Shown here piece by piece: positions 55,836 through 64,000 of a stretch of 64,000 bases of DNA. The stretch comes from Stenotrophomonas sp. BIO128-Bstrain. Lineage in GTDB: Bacteria; Pseudomonadota; Gammaproteobacteria; Xanthomonadales; Xanthomonadaceae. The notes below the pieces were generated by a model. The model saw only the letters and a list, made by a program, of their open reading frames with translations. It had not been told where the DNA came from and made no database searches. The stretch covers positions 1,612,001 to 1,676,000 of the forward strand of contig NZ_CP124620.1 of assembly GCF_030128875.1 (NCBI RefSeq). The letters run 5' to 3'. The position numbers were made by a program, and so were the translations under genes. How positions within the stretch are numbered: position 1 is the first letter of the stretch; the number at the start of each line of letters is the position of its first letter.

Positions 55836-58034
55836 ATGTCCTGCTCTCTGCCCCTGAATCCGCGCCGGTTGCGCCCCAACCTGCTGGCCCTGGCCTGCGT
55901 GGCCGCCGCCCTCGTCCCCGCCGCGCACGCCCAGACCGCCACCGACCTGGATGCCGTGCGCGTCAACGCCTATCGCGCCGCCAACAGCACCAGCGGCGCG
56001 ACCAAGACCAGTACCGCCCTGGCGGAAACCCCGCAATCGGTGTCGGTGATCGAGCGCGCCGAGCTCGACGCCCGCGGCGTGCAGTCGCTCAACGATGCGA
56101 TGCGCTACGTCGCTGGCGTCAGCCTGGAAAGCTCGGGCATCGACAACCGCGTGGACGACTTCCGCATCCGCGGCTTCGATGCCGGCAGCTGGTCCAACAA
56201 CGTCACCCTGGACGGGATGCGTGCGCCGCAGGGCAGCCAGTGGAACCGCAGCATGTTCGACAGCTGGAATCTGGAACGCGTGGAAGTACTCAAGGGTCCG
56301 TCCGCCGTGATGTATGGCCAGGTGGCCCCCGGCGGCATGGTCAACCAGGTCAGCAAGACGCCGATGCCGGACCAGGCGCAGCAGTTGCGTCTGGGCGTGG
56401 ATGCGAATGGCCAGTACAGCGCCGCCTTCGACGTCGGTGCCGGCACTGCGGGCGAGGATCACCTGTTCCGCCTGGTCGGCCTGTATCGCGACGGCCAGAC
56501 CCAGATCAAGCGCACCGAACAGCAGCACTGGTTCCTCGCCCCCAGCTACACCTGGCAGCTTGCCGAACGTACACGCCTGACCCTGCTGGGCATGTACCAG
56601 AAGGACGATGGCGGCTCGACCTACCAGTTCCTGCCGGCTGCCGGCACGCTCAACCCGACGGCGTCGGGCTACATGAAGAACAGCACCTTCATTGGCGAGC
56701 CGGACTGGAATACCTTCGACCGCACCCTGTGGACCGCCGGCTGGATGTTCGAGCACCAGTTCAACGACCACCTCACGCTGACCCAGAGCGCGCGGCGCAC
56801 CCATGTCGATTCGCTGTTCCGCAGCGTGGTCACCTTCGGCGCACTCAACGCCGATGGCCGCACCCAGAACCGTCGCGGCGTGATGGGCACCGGCGACTCC
56901 GATGGCGACACCTTCGACACCCGCCTGCAGGCCCGTTTCAGTACCGGCGCGGTGGATCACACCGTACTGCTCGGTTGGGACTGGCAACGTGCGGACTGGG
57001 AGGGCGTGCGCAGTGCCATGAGTAGCCCGCGCCCGATCGACATCTTCAATCCGGTCTATTCGACCTACCGGCCGACAGTGACCACGGAAACCCCGACCGC
57101 CGGCATCAACCGGCAGAGCGGTGTGTATCTGCAGGACCAGCTGGCGCTCGGCAACTGGCGCATGACCCTGGGCGGCCGCTACGACTGGACCAAGGACGAC
57201 AGCAGCAGCGCCAACCGCAATATCGCCACCGGCATCTCCACGCCTGGCGGGCGCAATGTGATCAAGAACGAGGCCTTCACCGGTCGCGCGGGCGTGCTGT
57301 ACGTATTCGAGAACGGGCTGACCCCGTATGTGAGCTACGCCGAATCGTTCCAGCCCTCGACCAAGTCGCCGTTGGACAGCTTCACCCAGACCGCGTTCGA
57401 GCCGGTGACCGGTTCGCAGTGGGAGGCGGGGTTGAAGTACCAGCCCGCCTCGGTGGACGGCCTGGTGACGCTGTCGGTGTACGACCTGCGCCAGCAGAAC
57501 ATGATCGTGGACGATCCGGTGGCGTCGCATCGCAACTGCGGCGCGACGGGCACCGCGACCTGCTCGATCCAGGGCGACGAAGGACGGGTGCGCGGCATCG
57601 AACTGGAAGGCCGGATCACCCCGGTCGAGGGCTTCAGCCTGATCGGCGCCGCCTCGCGGATGGACTCGGAGATGACCCGCTCGGCGCCTTACAAGGGCAA
57701 GGAACTGGCGATGGTGCCCGATTACAGTGCCTCGTTCTGGGCGGACTACACCTTCCAGGCCGGCGCACTGCGGGGCCTGAGCCTGGCGGCGGGCGCGCGC
57801 TACAACGGCGTGAGCTACGGCGACAGCGCCAACCTGTACCGGATTCCGTCCTACACCCTGTTCGATGCGGCGATCCGCTATGACGTGGGCCAGATCGGTG
57901 GCACCCAGGTGCAGCTGGCACTCAATGCCAGCAATCTGTCCGACAAGCGTTTCGTGTCGACCTGCACCGGCGTGTCGTCGTGCTACTACGGCAGCGGCCG
58001 CACCGTGATGGCAACCGCGCGCTTCGGCTGGTAA
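55836..58034 (+). CDS. TonB-dependent siderophore receptor
   Basis: This 732-residue outer-membrane receptor starts MSCSLPLNPRRLRPNLLALA with cleavage near AAHAQT. The N-terminal TonB-box area is followed by the plug (ETPQSVSVIERAELDARGVQSLNDAMRYVAGVS, and VEVLKGPSAVMYGQVAPGGMVNQVSK) typical of the FhuA/FoxA-type siderophore-receptor family. The beta-barrel ends in ARFGW. It converges with hmuV. Ligand class (hydroxamate is common in the family) cannot be set from sequence. Confidence 0.92.
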   Translation: MSCSLPLNPRRLRPNLLALACVAAALVPAAHAQTATDLDAVRVNAYRAANSTSGATKTSTALAETPQSVSVIERAELDARGVQSLNDAMRYVAGVSLESSGIDNRVDDFRIRGFDAGSWSNNVTLDGMRAPQGSQWNRSMFDSWNLERVEVLKGPSAVMYGQVAPGGMVNQVSKTPMPDQAQQLRLGVDANGQYSAAFDVGAGTAGEDHLFRLVGLYRDGQTQIKRTEQQHWFLAPSYTWQLAERTRLTLLGMYQKDDGGSTYQFLPAAGTLNPTASGYMKNSTFIGEPDWNTFDRTLWTAGWMFEHQFNDHLTLTQSARRTHVDSLFRSVVTFGALNADGRTQNRRGVMGTGDSDGDTFDTRLQARFSTGAVDHTVLLGWDWQRADWEGVRSAMSSPRPIDIFNPVYSTYRPTVTTETPTAGINRQSGVYLQDQLALGNWRMTLGGRYDWTKDDSSSANRNIATGISTPGGRNVIKNEAFTGRAGVLYVFENGLTPYVSYAESFQPSTKSPLDSFTQTAFEPVTGSQWEAGLKYQPASVDGLVTLSVYDLRQQNMIVDDPVASHRNCGATGTATCSIQGDEGRVRGIELEGRITPVEGFSLIGAASRMDSEMTRSAPYKGKELAMVPDYSASFWADYTFQAGALRGLSLAAGARYNGVSYGDSANLYRIPSYTLFDAAIRYDVGQIGGTQVQLALNASNLSDKRFVSTCTGVSSCYYGSGRTVMATARFGW

Positions 58035-58052
58035 CCGACCCTCCCGACAACG

Positions 58053-58074
58053 GTAGTGCCGGCCGCTGGCCGGC
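58053..58074. repeat. SMAG-like GTAG palindromic intergenic repeat
   Basis: GTAG followed by T and the palindrome GCCGGCC-GCT-GGCCGGC lies just past the receptor gene. This form matches the GTAG-headed palindromes (SMAG) described as very numerous in Stenotrophomonas maltophilia. Confidence 0.65.
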
Positions 58075-58092
58075 GCCCGTCACACATTCAAC

Positions 58093-58115
58093 GCGCCGGG
58101 AGAAATACCCGGCGC
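58093..58115. terminator. Hairpin between receptor and hmuV ends
   Basis: GCGCCGGG-AGAAATA-CCCGGCGC is a perfect 8-bp stem directly past the hmuV stop in the convergent gap. It probably ends transcription from one or both sides. No T-run is obvious. Confidence 0.5.
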
Positions 58116-58882
58116 TAGGGATCGGTCACCACGACCAGCGGGACATCACGCTGCGGGTGACGCAGCACCAGCACCGGTTGCTGGTAGACCCGCTCGATAT
58201 GCTCACGGGTCAGCACCTCGGTCGGTGTGCCATCGGCCGCCACGCGGCCCTGTTCCAGCAGCACGATCCGGTCGGCATAGGCGGCGGCCAGATTCAGATC
58301 GTGCAGCACCACGATCACGCAGGCGCCGGCATCGGCCAGTTCACGGACCGCGCGCAGCGTGCGTTCCTGATGGCGCAGATCCAGTGCAGCGGTGGGTTCG
58401 TCCAGCAGCAGCACCGGCGTATCCTGGGTCAGCACGCGGGCGAAGGTCGTGCGCGCCGCCTCGCCACCGGACAGATGCTCCACCTCCCGCTCGATCAAGG
58501 CGTGCAGGTCCGCACGCGCCAGCGCGTCGGCGATGCAGGCTGCGTCTTTCACCGGATCCGGCGGATGCGGCAGGCGGCCCATCGCGACCACTTCGTGCAC
58601 ACGGAAGGCAAAACGGACCGCATGCTCCTGCGGCATCACCGCGCGCTCGCGGGCCAGCGCTTTGGCCTTCCACGCGGCCAACGGCTGCCCCTGCAGCAGC
58701 ACCTCGCCCTGCTCGGCCGCCAGATCACCTGCGGCCACCGCCAGCAGCGTCGATTTGCCCGCACCGTTGGGACCGACCAGTGCCGTCACCGAGCCGGGCA
58801 GGAAGTCCAGCGTGATGTCATCCAGGATGCGCCGCGCACCGCGGCTCAGCTGCACCGACCGCAGCTGCAACAGCGCGCTCAT
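58115..58882 (-). CDS. hmuV: Haemin/iron ABC transporter ATPase HmuV
   Basis: This 255-residue ATPase of the FecE/HmuV type has Walker A GPNGAGKST near 37-45, signature LSGGEAARTTFARVL, Walker B VLLLDEPTAALD, and H-loop VIVVLHDLNLAA. I chose the ATG at 58882, which overlaps the hmuU stop by four bases, over the ATG at 58918. Last of the uptake operon, it energises HmuU. Confidence 0.9.
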   Translation of the reverse strand: MSALLQLRSVQLSRGARRILDDITLDFLPGSVTALVGPNGAGKSTLLAVAAGDLAAEQGEVLLQGQPLAAWKAKALARERAVMPQEHAVRFAFRVHEVVAMGRLPHPPDPVKDAACIADALARADLHALIEREVEHLSGGEAARTTFARVLTQDTPVLLLDEPTAALDLRHQERTLRAVRELADAGACVIVVLHDLNLAAAYADRIVLLEQGRVAADGTPTEVLTREHIERVYQQPVLVLRHPQRDVPLVVVTDP

Positions 58883-59922
58883 GAACCGCTCCGGTGGCGC
58901 TGGCGCATCACCAGCCACAGGAAGAACGGCGCGCCGAGCGCGGCAGAGAACAGCCCCAGCGGAATCTCCGATGGCGGATCGAGCGTGCGCGCGGCGGTAT
59001 CGGCGACCACGATCAGCAGGGCACCGGCTACGGCCGAGACCGGCAGCAGCCAGCGATGGCCCGGACCGACCAGCAGACGTACCACGTGCGGCACGACCAG
59101 ACCCACGAAACCAATCGAGCCGGCGAAGGCAACCGCAGCGCCCACCAGCAATGCACTGAAGGCAATCAGCTTGAGCCGGGTGCGTTTTACATCCAGGCCC
59201 AGGTGCTGGGCCTGGCGCTCACCGAGGGCGAGCATGTCCAGTGGCGTCGCCAGGCGCAACAGGGCGATCGTGCCGAGCACGAACACCGGCGCCACTGCGA
59301 TCACATCCATCCAGTCGGCCTGGGCCAGCGAGCCCATCTGCCAGAACACCAGCGACTGCAGTTCGCTCTCGCTGGCGATGTAGGTCAGGAAGCCGATCAC
59401 GGCCGAGCAGAACGCGGCGATCGCGATGCCGACCAGCAGCAAGGTCGCCGTGCCGCTGCCCTGCCCCGGCCGTGCCAGCAGGTAGGTCAGCGTGATCGCG
59501 CCACCGGCACCGGCAAACGCCGCCAGCGGCAACGTCCAGGCGCCGAAAGCACCGGCACCCAGCACGATGGCCGAGACCGCACCCAGGGCAGCGCCCTGGG
59601 TCACACCGACAATGCCGGGGTCGGCCAGCGGATTACCGAACAGGCCCTGCAGGCTCGCACCGGCCATCGCCAGTGCGGCGCCCACCATCGCGCCCAGCAA
59701 GGCACGCGGAATCCGCAGCTGCCACACCACGGCCAGATCGCGGGTGCTGACGCTGGCCGGATCGACCAGCCCCAGCTTCACCCCGATCGCCTGCAGCACC
59801 TCCATCGGTGGGAGCCGCAACGGACCCACCGCGAAGGATGCGATCACCGCGATCAGCAGACCGATCGCGGCCCAGATCAACACCGTCGCGCCACGGCGAC
59901 GCGCAGGACTCAACACCGCCAT
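58879..59922 (-). CDS. hmuU: Haemin/iron ABC transporter permease HmuU
   Basis: This 347-residue FecCD-family permease has about nine to ten membrane helices. The conserved segments RIPRALLGAMVGAALAMAGASLQGLFGNPLADPGIVGVTQGA and VGFVGLVVPHVVRLLVGPGHRWLLP mark the family. It forms the channel with HmuV and receives substrate from HmuT. Eleven bases separate it from the hmuT stop. Confidence 0.92.
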   Translation of the reverse strand: MAVLSPARRRGATVLIWAAIGLLIAVIASFAVGPLRLPPMEVLQAIGVKLGLVDPASVSTRDLAVVWQLRIPRALLGAMVGAALAMAGASLQGLFGNPLADPGIVGVTQGAALGAVSAIVLGAGAFGAWTLPLAAFAGAGGAITLTYLLARPGQGSGTATLLLVGIAIAAFCSAVIGFLTYIASESELQSLVFWQMGSLAQADWMDVIAVAPVFVLGTIALLRLATPLDMLALGERQAQHLGLDVKRTRLKLIAFSALLVGAAVAFAGSIGFVGLVVPHVVRLLVGPGHRWLLPVSAVAGALLIVVADTAARTLDPPSEIPLGLFSAALGAPFFLWLVMRQRHRSGS

Positions 59923-59933
59923 GCCTTACGCCC

Positions 59934-60968
59934 TCACGGGCGCGGCACCGTGGCGAAGGCGGCCGCCAGCGCGACCGCGCCACTGCCGGAAGCGACGCTG
60001 GCCGATTTCAGTTCCACATCCGGCATCACCCACACGCGGTTGGCTGCGCCGGCCGGCGTCTGGCGCAGCGTCGGATACGCGCGCCACAGACCCGCCTGGC
60101 CACCGAACAGGGCCAGATCGTTCTCGGTCACCAGGATCACGTCGGGCGCCGCCGCCACCACGCCTTCATTGCTCAACGCGGAATAGTTGGCCACGCCGGC
60201 TTCATCGCCGATGTTGATGCCACCGGCCAGCGTGATCAGTTTGCCCGAGGCGCTGTCCGAGCCGGCCACCGTCGGCGCACCGCCGGCACCGGTCGCGGAA
60301 ACATGGATCACGCGCGGATGCCACGCCAGCGCGGCACCACTCGCCTTGGCCGCATCCAGCTGAGACTGCACCTTCGAGGCCAGCGCTTCACCCTGCTCGG
60401 CCATGCCGACCGCCGCGGCGACCTTGCGCACCTTGTCGGCCGCCGGCTGCAGATCGTCGACGATCACCGCCGCCTCGCCCGCGCCACGCAGCTTGGCGGC
60501 CAGATCGGAATGGCGACGCAGGCTGTTGCCCAGGAACAGGGTGCCCTGCAGGCTCAACACGCCTTCCACGCCGGTGGTGCGGTTGAACAGGAATTGTTTG
60601 GGGGCCTTGCGGCCGGACTCGGTGGCCGAGCGCAGCGGCGCGGCGTACACCTGATCATCCAGGCCAAGGGCTTCGAGCACGGCGATGATGTCATCCCCAC
60701 CGGCGATGATCTTCGAGGTATCGGTCACCGTCGTGGCCACGCCATCGTCGGAGGTGACCTGCGCCGGCAACTGCTGGGTGGCGCCCTCGATGTCCGGCAC
60801 GTCCACGCCCACCACGCGCTGCCAACCCTCCGGCAGTGCTTCGGCGGACTGCGCGACGGGTGCCGCAGCGGCGTCGGCGGCAGGGGCGGCGGGCTCTTTC
60901 GAGCAACCGGCGATCACCGCGACCAGGGACAGGGCCAGCAGGCTGCGGCGGACATCATTGGACTTCAT
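59934..60968 (-). CDS. hmuT: Haemin-type periplasmic substrate-binding lipoprotein HmuT
   Basis: This 344-residue lipoprotein has lipobox AGCSKEP at Cys22 and an Ala/Pro-rich linker. A type III (BtuF/HmuT) binding fold follows, with the start KIIAGGDDIIAVLEALGLDDQVYAAP resembling the HmuT signature. The haem preference is inferred from that similarity and a neighbouring permease. An iron-siderophore substrate is not excluded. Confidence 0.85.
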   Translation of the reverse strand: MKSNDVRRSLLALSLVAVIAGCSKEPAAPAADAAAAPVAQSAEALPEGWQRVVGVDVPDIEGATQQLPAQVTSDDGVATTVTDTSKIIAGGDDIIAVLEALGLDDQVYAAPLRSATESGRKAPKQFLFNRTTGVEGVLSLQGTLFLGNSLRRHSDLAAKLRGAGEAAVIVDDLQPAADKVRKVAAAVGMAEQGEALASKVQSQLDAAKASGAALAWHPRVIHVSATGAGGAPTVAGSDSASGKLITLAGGINIGDEAGVANYSALSNEGVVAAAPDVILVTENDLALFGGQAGLWRAYPTLRQTPAGAANRVWVMPDVELKSASVASGSGAVALAAAFATVPRP

Positions 60969-60990
60969 GGCAGTTCCTCTTCAATCAGAA

Positions 60991-61013
60991 CGGCGGGGCT
61001 GTCTGCCCCGCCG
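60991..61013 (-). terminator. Intercistronic hairpin before hmuT
   Basis: CGGCGGGGC-TGTCT-GCCCCGCCG is a perfect 9-bp stem between the beta-propeller gene and hmuT, with a modest TTCTGATT tract on the minus strand. It could end the upstream unit partly and tune hmuTUV expression. Confidence 0.45.
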
Positions 61014-61037
61014 TCAAAGCAACGCAGTGCGCTGAAC

Positions 61038-62420
61038 TCAGTTCGCGCGGGTGCTGATGCGGGTGATGCGGTCGCCCTTGGGGTCCTGGGCATCACGCGA
61101 CTTGTTGACGGCAAACACGTTGCCCTTGCCATCCTCACGCACATGGTTCGGGAAGGTGCCGCCATCCAGGTTGCCGACCACCTTGCCGTTGCCATCGACC
61201 ACCGTCACCGTGCCGGCGCCGCGATTGGTCACGTAGGCCAGCTTGGAGACCGGCTCGAACGCCACGTTCAGCGCACCCGCGCCGACCGGCACGTCGTGCA
61301 GCACCTTGCCGCTGGCGACATCGACGATCAACAGGTTGTCGGTGCCCTGGGAGGCCACGTACAGGCGACCCGCCGCGGCATCATAGGCAACGCCGGAGGC
61401 GCTGATCGAGTTGCCCAGATCGATGACCTTCTCCACCTTGCCGGTGGTGGTGTCGATCACGGCCGCTTCGGGCGTGCCGATGCTGACGGTGAACAGCTTG
61501 CCGGACGCTTCATCCAGCACCAGGCTCATCGGGACGAACTTCTTGTCGTCCACGCCCGAGGCCAGGGTGATCGGCTCCAGCGGCTGCAGGGTGCGGGCAT
61601 CGAACACCGAGAGATGATCCTCGCCGGCGGCCGAGGCGAACACCTTGCCATGACGTCCATCGACCACGATGTCGCGGGCATGCGGTACGGCGCCGACATC
61701 GAACTGGCGCACCAGCGACAGATCCTTCTGGCGATACACGGCCACGGTGTCCTGGCGGGTGTTGGTGACCCACACGTTGCCGTTGGCATCATCCACGCCC
61801 ACGCCATACACCGCGAACACCGCACCGCCCTTGCCACCCGGAACTTCAGCCGGGGTGATCCTGGCGGTGACCTTCAGGCTCTTCGGGTCGAGCTTGAGCA
61901 GCTGCGACTGGGTCACCGGCGGGCGACCGACGGCGGCAGTGACGAACACCGCGTTGCTGGCCGCGCTGTACGCGGACTGGTACAGCCCCTGGACCAGCTT
62001 GGCCGAGGTCTGGTTGAAGTTCTGCTGGCCGCTCAGCGGCAGGTTCGGCGAAACGCGCAGCGACAACACCGTCGCCGCGGACGGCTGGCTGGCACGCACG
62101 ATCACCGGCTGCTGGCCGGGCACGGCATCGGAGGGAATCGCTACCTTGCCCTTGAAGTTGCCCTCGGCATCGACCACGTACGGGGTGGCATTGAGCACCG
62201 TCTCGCCACGCAGCAGGGTGACCTGCTGGCCCGGCACGAACTGACGGCCGATCACCTCGGCATCGCTGCCCGGCACCACGTTCTGGCCGCGGCTGACCAC
62301 TTCGCCGCGGAAGCCGTTGGCCGGGGCATCGAAGACAGGCTGCGCGAACAGCGACGGGCTGGCCAAGGACAGCGCGAGGGCCAGGGTGGCGACACGCGGG
62401 AGGGATTTCAGGGTGTACAT
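61038..62420 (-). CDS. YncE-like beta-propeller periplasmic protein
   Basis: This 460-residue exported protein has signal peptide LPRVATLALALSLASPSLFAQ. The first third is a beta-sandwich (about 30-130, VVSRGQNVVPGSDAEVIGRQF). The rest is a seven-bladed propeller of the YVTN/YncE type, with blade repeats such as GNVWVTNTRQDTVAVYR, GRLYVASQGTDNLLIVD and KLAYVTNRGAGTVTVVD. E. coli YncE is an iron-responsive periplasmic propeller. Placement between a siderophore esterase and haem uptake genes suggests an iron-related role, not shown. Confidence 0.82.
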   Translation of the reverse strand: MYTLKSLPRVATLALALSLASPSLFAQPVFDAPANGFRGEVVSRGQNVVPGSDAEVIGRQFVPGQQVTLLRGETVLNATPYVVDAEGNFKGKVAIPSDAVPGQQPVIVRASQPSAATVLSLRVSPNLPLSGQQNFNQTSAKLVQGLYQSAYSAASNAVFVTAAVGRPPVTQSQLLKLDPKSLKVTARITPAEVPGGKGGAVFAVYGVGVDDANGNVWVTNTRQDTVAVYRQKDLSLVRQFDVGAVPHARDIVVDGRHGKVFASAAGEDHLSVFDARTLQPLEPITLASGVDDKKFVPMSLVLDEASGKLFTVSIGTPEAAVIDTTTGKVEKVIDLGNSISASGVAYDAAAGRLYVASQGTDNLLIVDVASGKVLHDVPVGAGALNVAFEPVSKLAYVTNRGAGTVTVVDGNGKVVGNLDGGTFPNHVREDGKGNVFAVNKSRDAQDPKGDRITRISTRAN

Positions 62421-62541
62421 CAGCAGACTCCTTCTGTTGGGGGCGCGCCGGTTGGCGCGTTGTCACAGTGCTTGCCTTGGCGTGGCCGCGGTCCGTTGCG
62501 GCGGTGGCACAAGGCCACGGAACTGCCTGGGTATCGAAAAA

Positions 62542-63549
62542 TCAGGGCGCCGGCGCGGGCGTGCCGCTGCGATCGGCGATGCCGTACAGCTGGCTCAGCG
62601 TGGCCTTGAGCGAGGCCGGCAGCATCGGCCCATGGCCAAGGCCGGGGAACTCGCGGTACTGCACCGTCAGGCCGGGCACTTCCGCCAACCGGCTGGCCAG
62701 CTGCTGCGCGGCATCCGGGGTCGCGCCGCCGATGCGGCGCAGGTGCGCGACCACGCGCGGATTGGTCATGTCGCGCACACCGCGGTTGCCCGTGCGCTCG
62801 TCACCGCCGAGCATCACCGTCACCTGCGCCGGCTGGCTCTGGTTGTTGGCGATGAACTGGCGTTCCATGTCGCCCAGCGGTGCGCCCTGGCTCCACCACA
62901 GTGACGGGCTGGCCGACACGTAATGCTGGAAGGCGGCCGGCCGGGTATACAGCGTACTGACTACGAACAGACCGCCGAGCGAATGGCCCCACAGCGACTG
63001 CTGCTGCAGATCGATGCTCGCGCGGCGCTGCACTTCCGGCTTGATCCGGCGTTCGATCAGATCCAGAAACGCATATGCACCGCCACCGCTGGACTGCGAC
63101 GTGCCGTTCTCATCGTCGGCGGTGTCGATCCATGCGGTGTAATCGCGGGTACGGGCGGGCGAATCGATGCGCAGGTCGTTGTCGTAACCGATGAACACCA
63201 GCACCGGCGCGGCGTGCGCGGCCAGGTCGGCCAGCATGGCCTGGTCCAGCACCATCGCCGCGGCATTGCCATCCAGCATGTACAGCACCGGGGCGGGCGT
63301 AGCGGCCGCCTTGGCCGGGACACCGATGTTCACGCGCCAGCGTCGGGCCTTGTCGGGGCTGTCCAGCACGAAATGTTCAAAGCGATAGCTCTGCGCCGGC
63401 TGGTCCAGCACCGTCTCGCCAACCTTCTGTTCGGGATTGCGCTGCTGCGCCGCCGCGGGCGACAACGCGGCCATGCCGATGGCGGTGGCCACGCCCAGCG
63501 TGCGCAGCCACGGCGATACGGAAGAGATCAGGGAGGAAGAAACGATCAT
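62542..63549 (-). CDS. Fes/IroE-like siderophore esterase (alpha/beta hydrolase)
   Basis: This 335-residue exported hydrolase has a hydrophobic signal (LRTLGVATAIGMAALSPAAAQ). The esterase_D-type core has the nucleophile elbow GHSLGGLFVVSTLY (Ser near 190) after PVLYMLDGNAAA. SASPSLWW and HGPMLPASL with the catalytic His follow. IroE/BesA-type enzymes cut ferric-siderophore esters to release iron. The putative Fur box 48 bases upstream supports iron control. It is the first gene of the minus-strand iron series. Confidence 0.85.
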   Translation of the reverse strand: MIVSSSLISSVSPWLRTLGVATAIGMAALSPAAAQQRNPEQKVGETVLDQPAQSYRFEHFVLDSPDKARRWRVNIGVPAKAAATPAPVLYMLDGNAAAMVLDQAMLADLAAHAAPVLVFIGYDNDLRIDSPARTRDYTAWIDTADDENGTSQSSGGGAYAFLDLIERRIKPEVQRRASIDLQQQSLWGHSLGGLFVVSTLYTRPAAFQHYVSASPSLWWSQGAPLGDMERQFIANNQSQPAQVTVMLGGDERTGNRGVRDMTNPRVVAHLRRIGGATPDAAQQLASRLAEVPGLTVQYREFPGLGHGPMLPASLKATLSQLYGIADRSGTPAPAP

Positions 63550-63596
63550 GACAACCCGAAGCGAGAGACAGTGCTATCCCGCCAGTGTAACTCAAA

Positions 63597-63611
63597 TGAG
63601 AATGGGTATCA
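63597..63611. promoter_or_regulatory. Candidate Fur box
   Basis: TGAGAATGGGTATCA matches the 7-1-7 Fur pattern (TGATAAT-G-ATTATCA) at 12 of 15 positions and lies 48 bases upstream of the siderophore esterase start. Its place at the head of the iron operon supports the call. Confidence 0.65.
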
Positions 63612-63658
63612 CTGACGTTGCGCTGAGCGCCCTGCCATCGCGCTCGCCATGCACGGGC

Positions 63659-64000
63659 TCAGCGCGCGCAATCGCCCGACGCCTTGCGCGCCGCGCCCAC
63701 CGTCGCACCGCCCTTGCCGGCGACGGACATCCAGCCCTTAAGCGGGAAGGTGTCCGGCAGCGACGCTGCCATCGGCGCCGAGCCGATCACCAGCTCCCGC
63801 CAGGTACCCACCGGCTCCAGTTCGGCCAGCCGCGCGGCCTGGTCGTCATCGGTACTGATTACGTCATCCGCCCCGGAGGGCGCCTTGGCGGTCGTCCCGG
63901 TCTTGGTGGCCCTGATCCGCAGATCGCCACTGGTCGCACTGGTCATCGCCACCGCGTAGTGCTCCTTGCCATAGGCCCACGGCGTTTCGTGCTGCACGCT
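63659..64000 (-). CDS. Partial protein of unknown function (C-terminal part)
   Basis: The frame enters from the right edge and stops at 63659, giving about 113 visible residues. They include WAYGKEHYAVAMTSATSGDLRIRATK and end ARKASGDCAR. The Gly/Thr/Asp pattern suggests a soluble domain, with no family recognised. It lies about 50 bases upstream of the Fur box and on the same strand as the iron operon but is not clearly part of it. Confidence 0.5.
   Translation of the reverse strand, partial: SVQHETPWAYGKEHYAVAMTSATSGDLRIRATKTGTTAKAPSGADDVISTDDDQAARLAELEPVGTWRELVIGSAPMAASLPDTFPLKGWMSVAGKGGATVGAARKASGDCAR

Noticed and set aside
59808..62609. A 933-codon plus-strand open frame opposite the hmu and propeller genes
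   Set aside because: It is antisense to several well-supported genes, and its His/Arg/Gly-rich composition is typical of a mirrored high-GC frame.

Overview
The window is high-GC gammaproteobacterial chromosome, most likely Stenotrophomonas or a close Xanthomonadaceae relative. The evidence is an Oar-like TonB-dependent receptor, a ~2,900-residue NdvB-type cyclic glucan synthase, and a GTAG-headed palindromic intergenic repeat of the SMAG type known from Stenotrophomonas maltophilia. No tRNA, rRNA or CRISPR array was seen.

1-14.4 kb, accessory island, visibly lower in GC than the rest, all on the minus strand. From upstream to downstream it reads: a small His/Cys-rich exported peptide, an ArnT-like lipid A glycosyltransferase, an EptA-like phosphoethanolamine transferase, diacylglycerol kinase DgkA, a second His/Cys-rich peptide (CzcI-like), the CzcCBA heavy-metal RND pump, a P1B-4 metal ATPase (SPC/HEGST type), an OmpR-family response regulator, and a truncated membrane protein at the window edge. 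It joins Zn/Cd/Co efflux to cationic-peptide (polymyxin) resistance of the envelope.

14.4-18.5 kb, damaged junction. It holds an oxidoreductase pseudogene (one nonsense codon, 3' end lost), a DsbA-like gene cut off by an IS3-family element (15783-17016) without target duplication, and an unrecognised membrane-protein gene preceded by a frameshifted small gene.

18.7-29.4 kb, redox and detoxification cluster. It holds two aldo/keto reductases, an exported flavodoxin-like protein, a cupin-carboxymuconolactone decarboxylase fusion, two exported alpha/beta hydrolases, an NTF2-like protein with an SDR, and two LysR regulators. A shared ATATC(A/G)CT(C/T)AT promoter motif appears at three places.

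29.6-38.6 kb: the giant NdvB-type beta-glucan synthase with a translationally coupled small gene.

38.7-47 kb: a second CzcCBA-type efflux operon, its RND gene carrying a one-base frameshift. It is divergent from a response regulator/histidine kinase pair, and three 11-bp-phased repeats lie between them.

47-58 kb: an Oar-like receptor, a thioredoxin-fold lipoprotein, an M14 carboxypeptidase, and an EF-G-like GTPase. The GTPase has an elaborate untranslated leader with two short ORFs, an intrinsic terminator and a second hairpin, and it looks like an undescribed attenuation switch. A siderophore receptor gene diverges from it.

58-64 kb, iron acquisition. A putatively Fur-controlled minus-strand series runs siderophore esterase, beta-propeller protein, HmuT, HmuU, HmuV and converges on the siderophore receptor.
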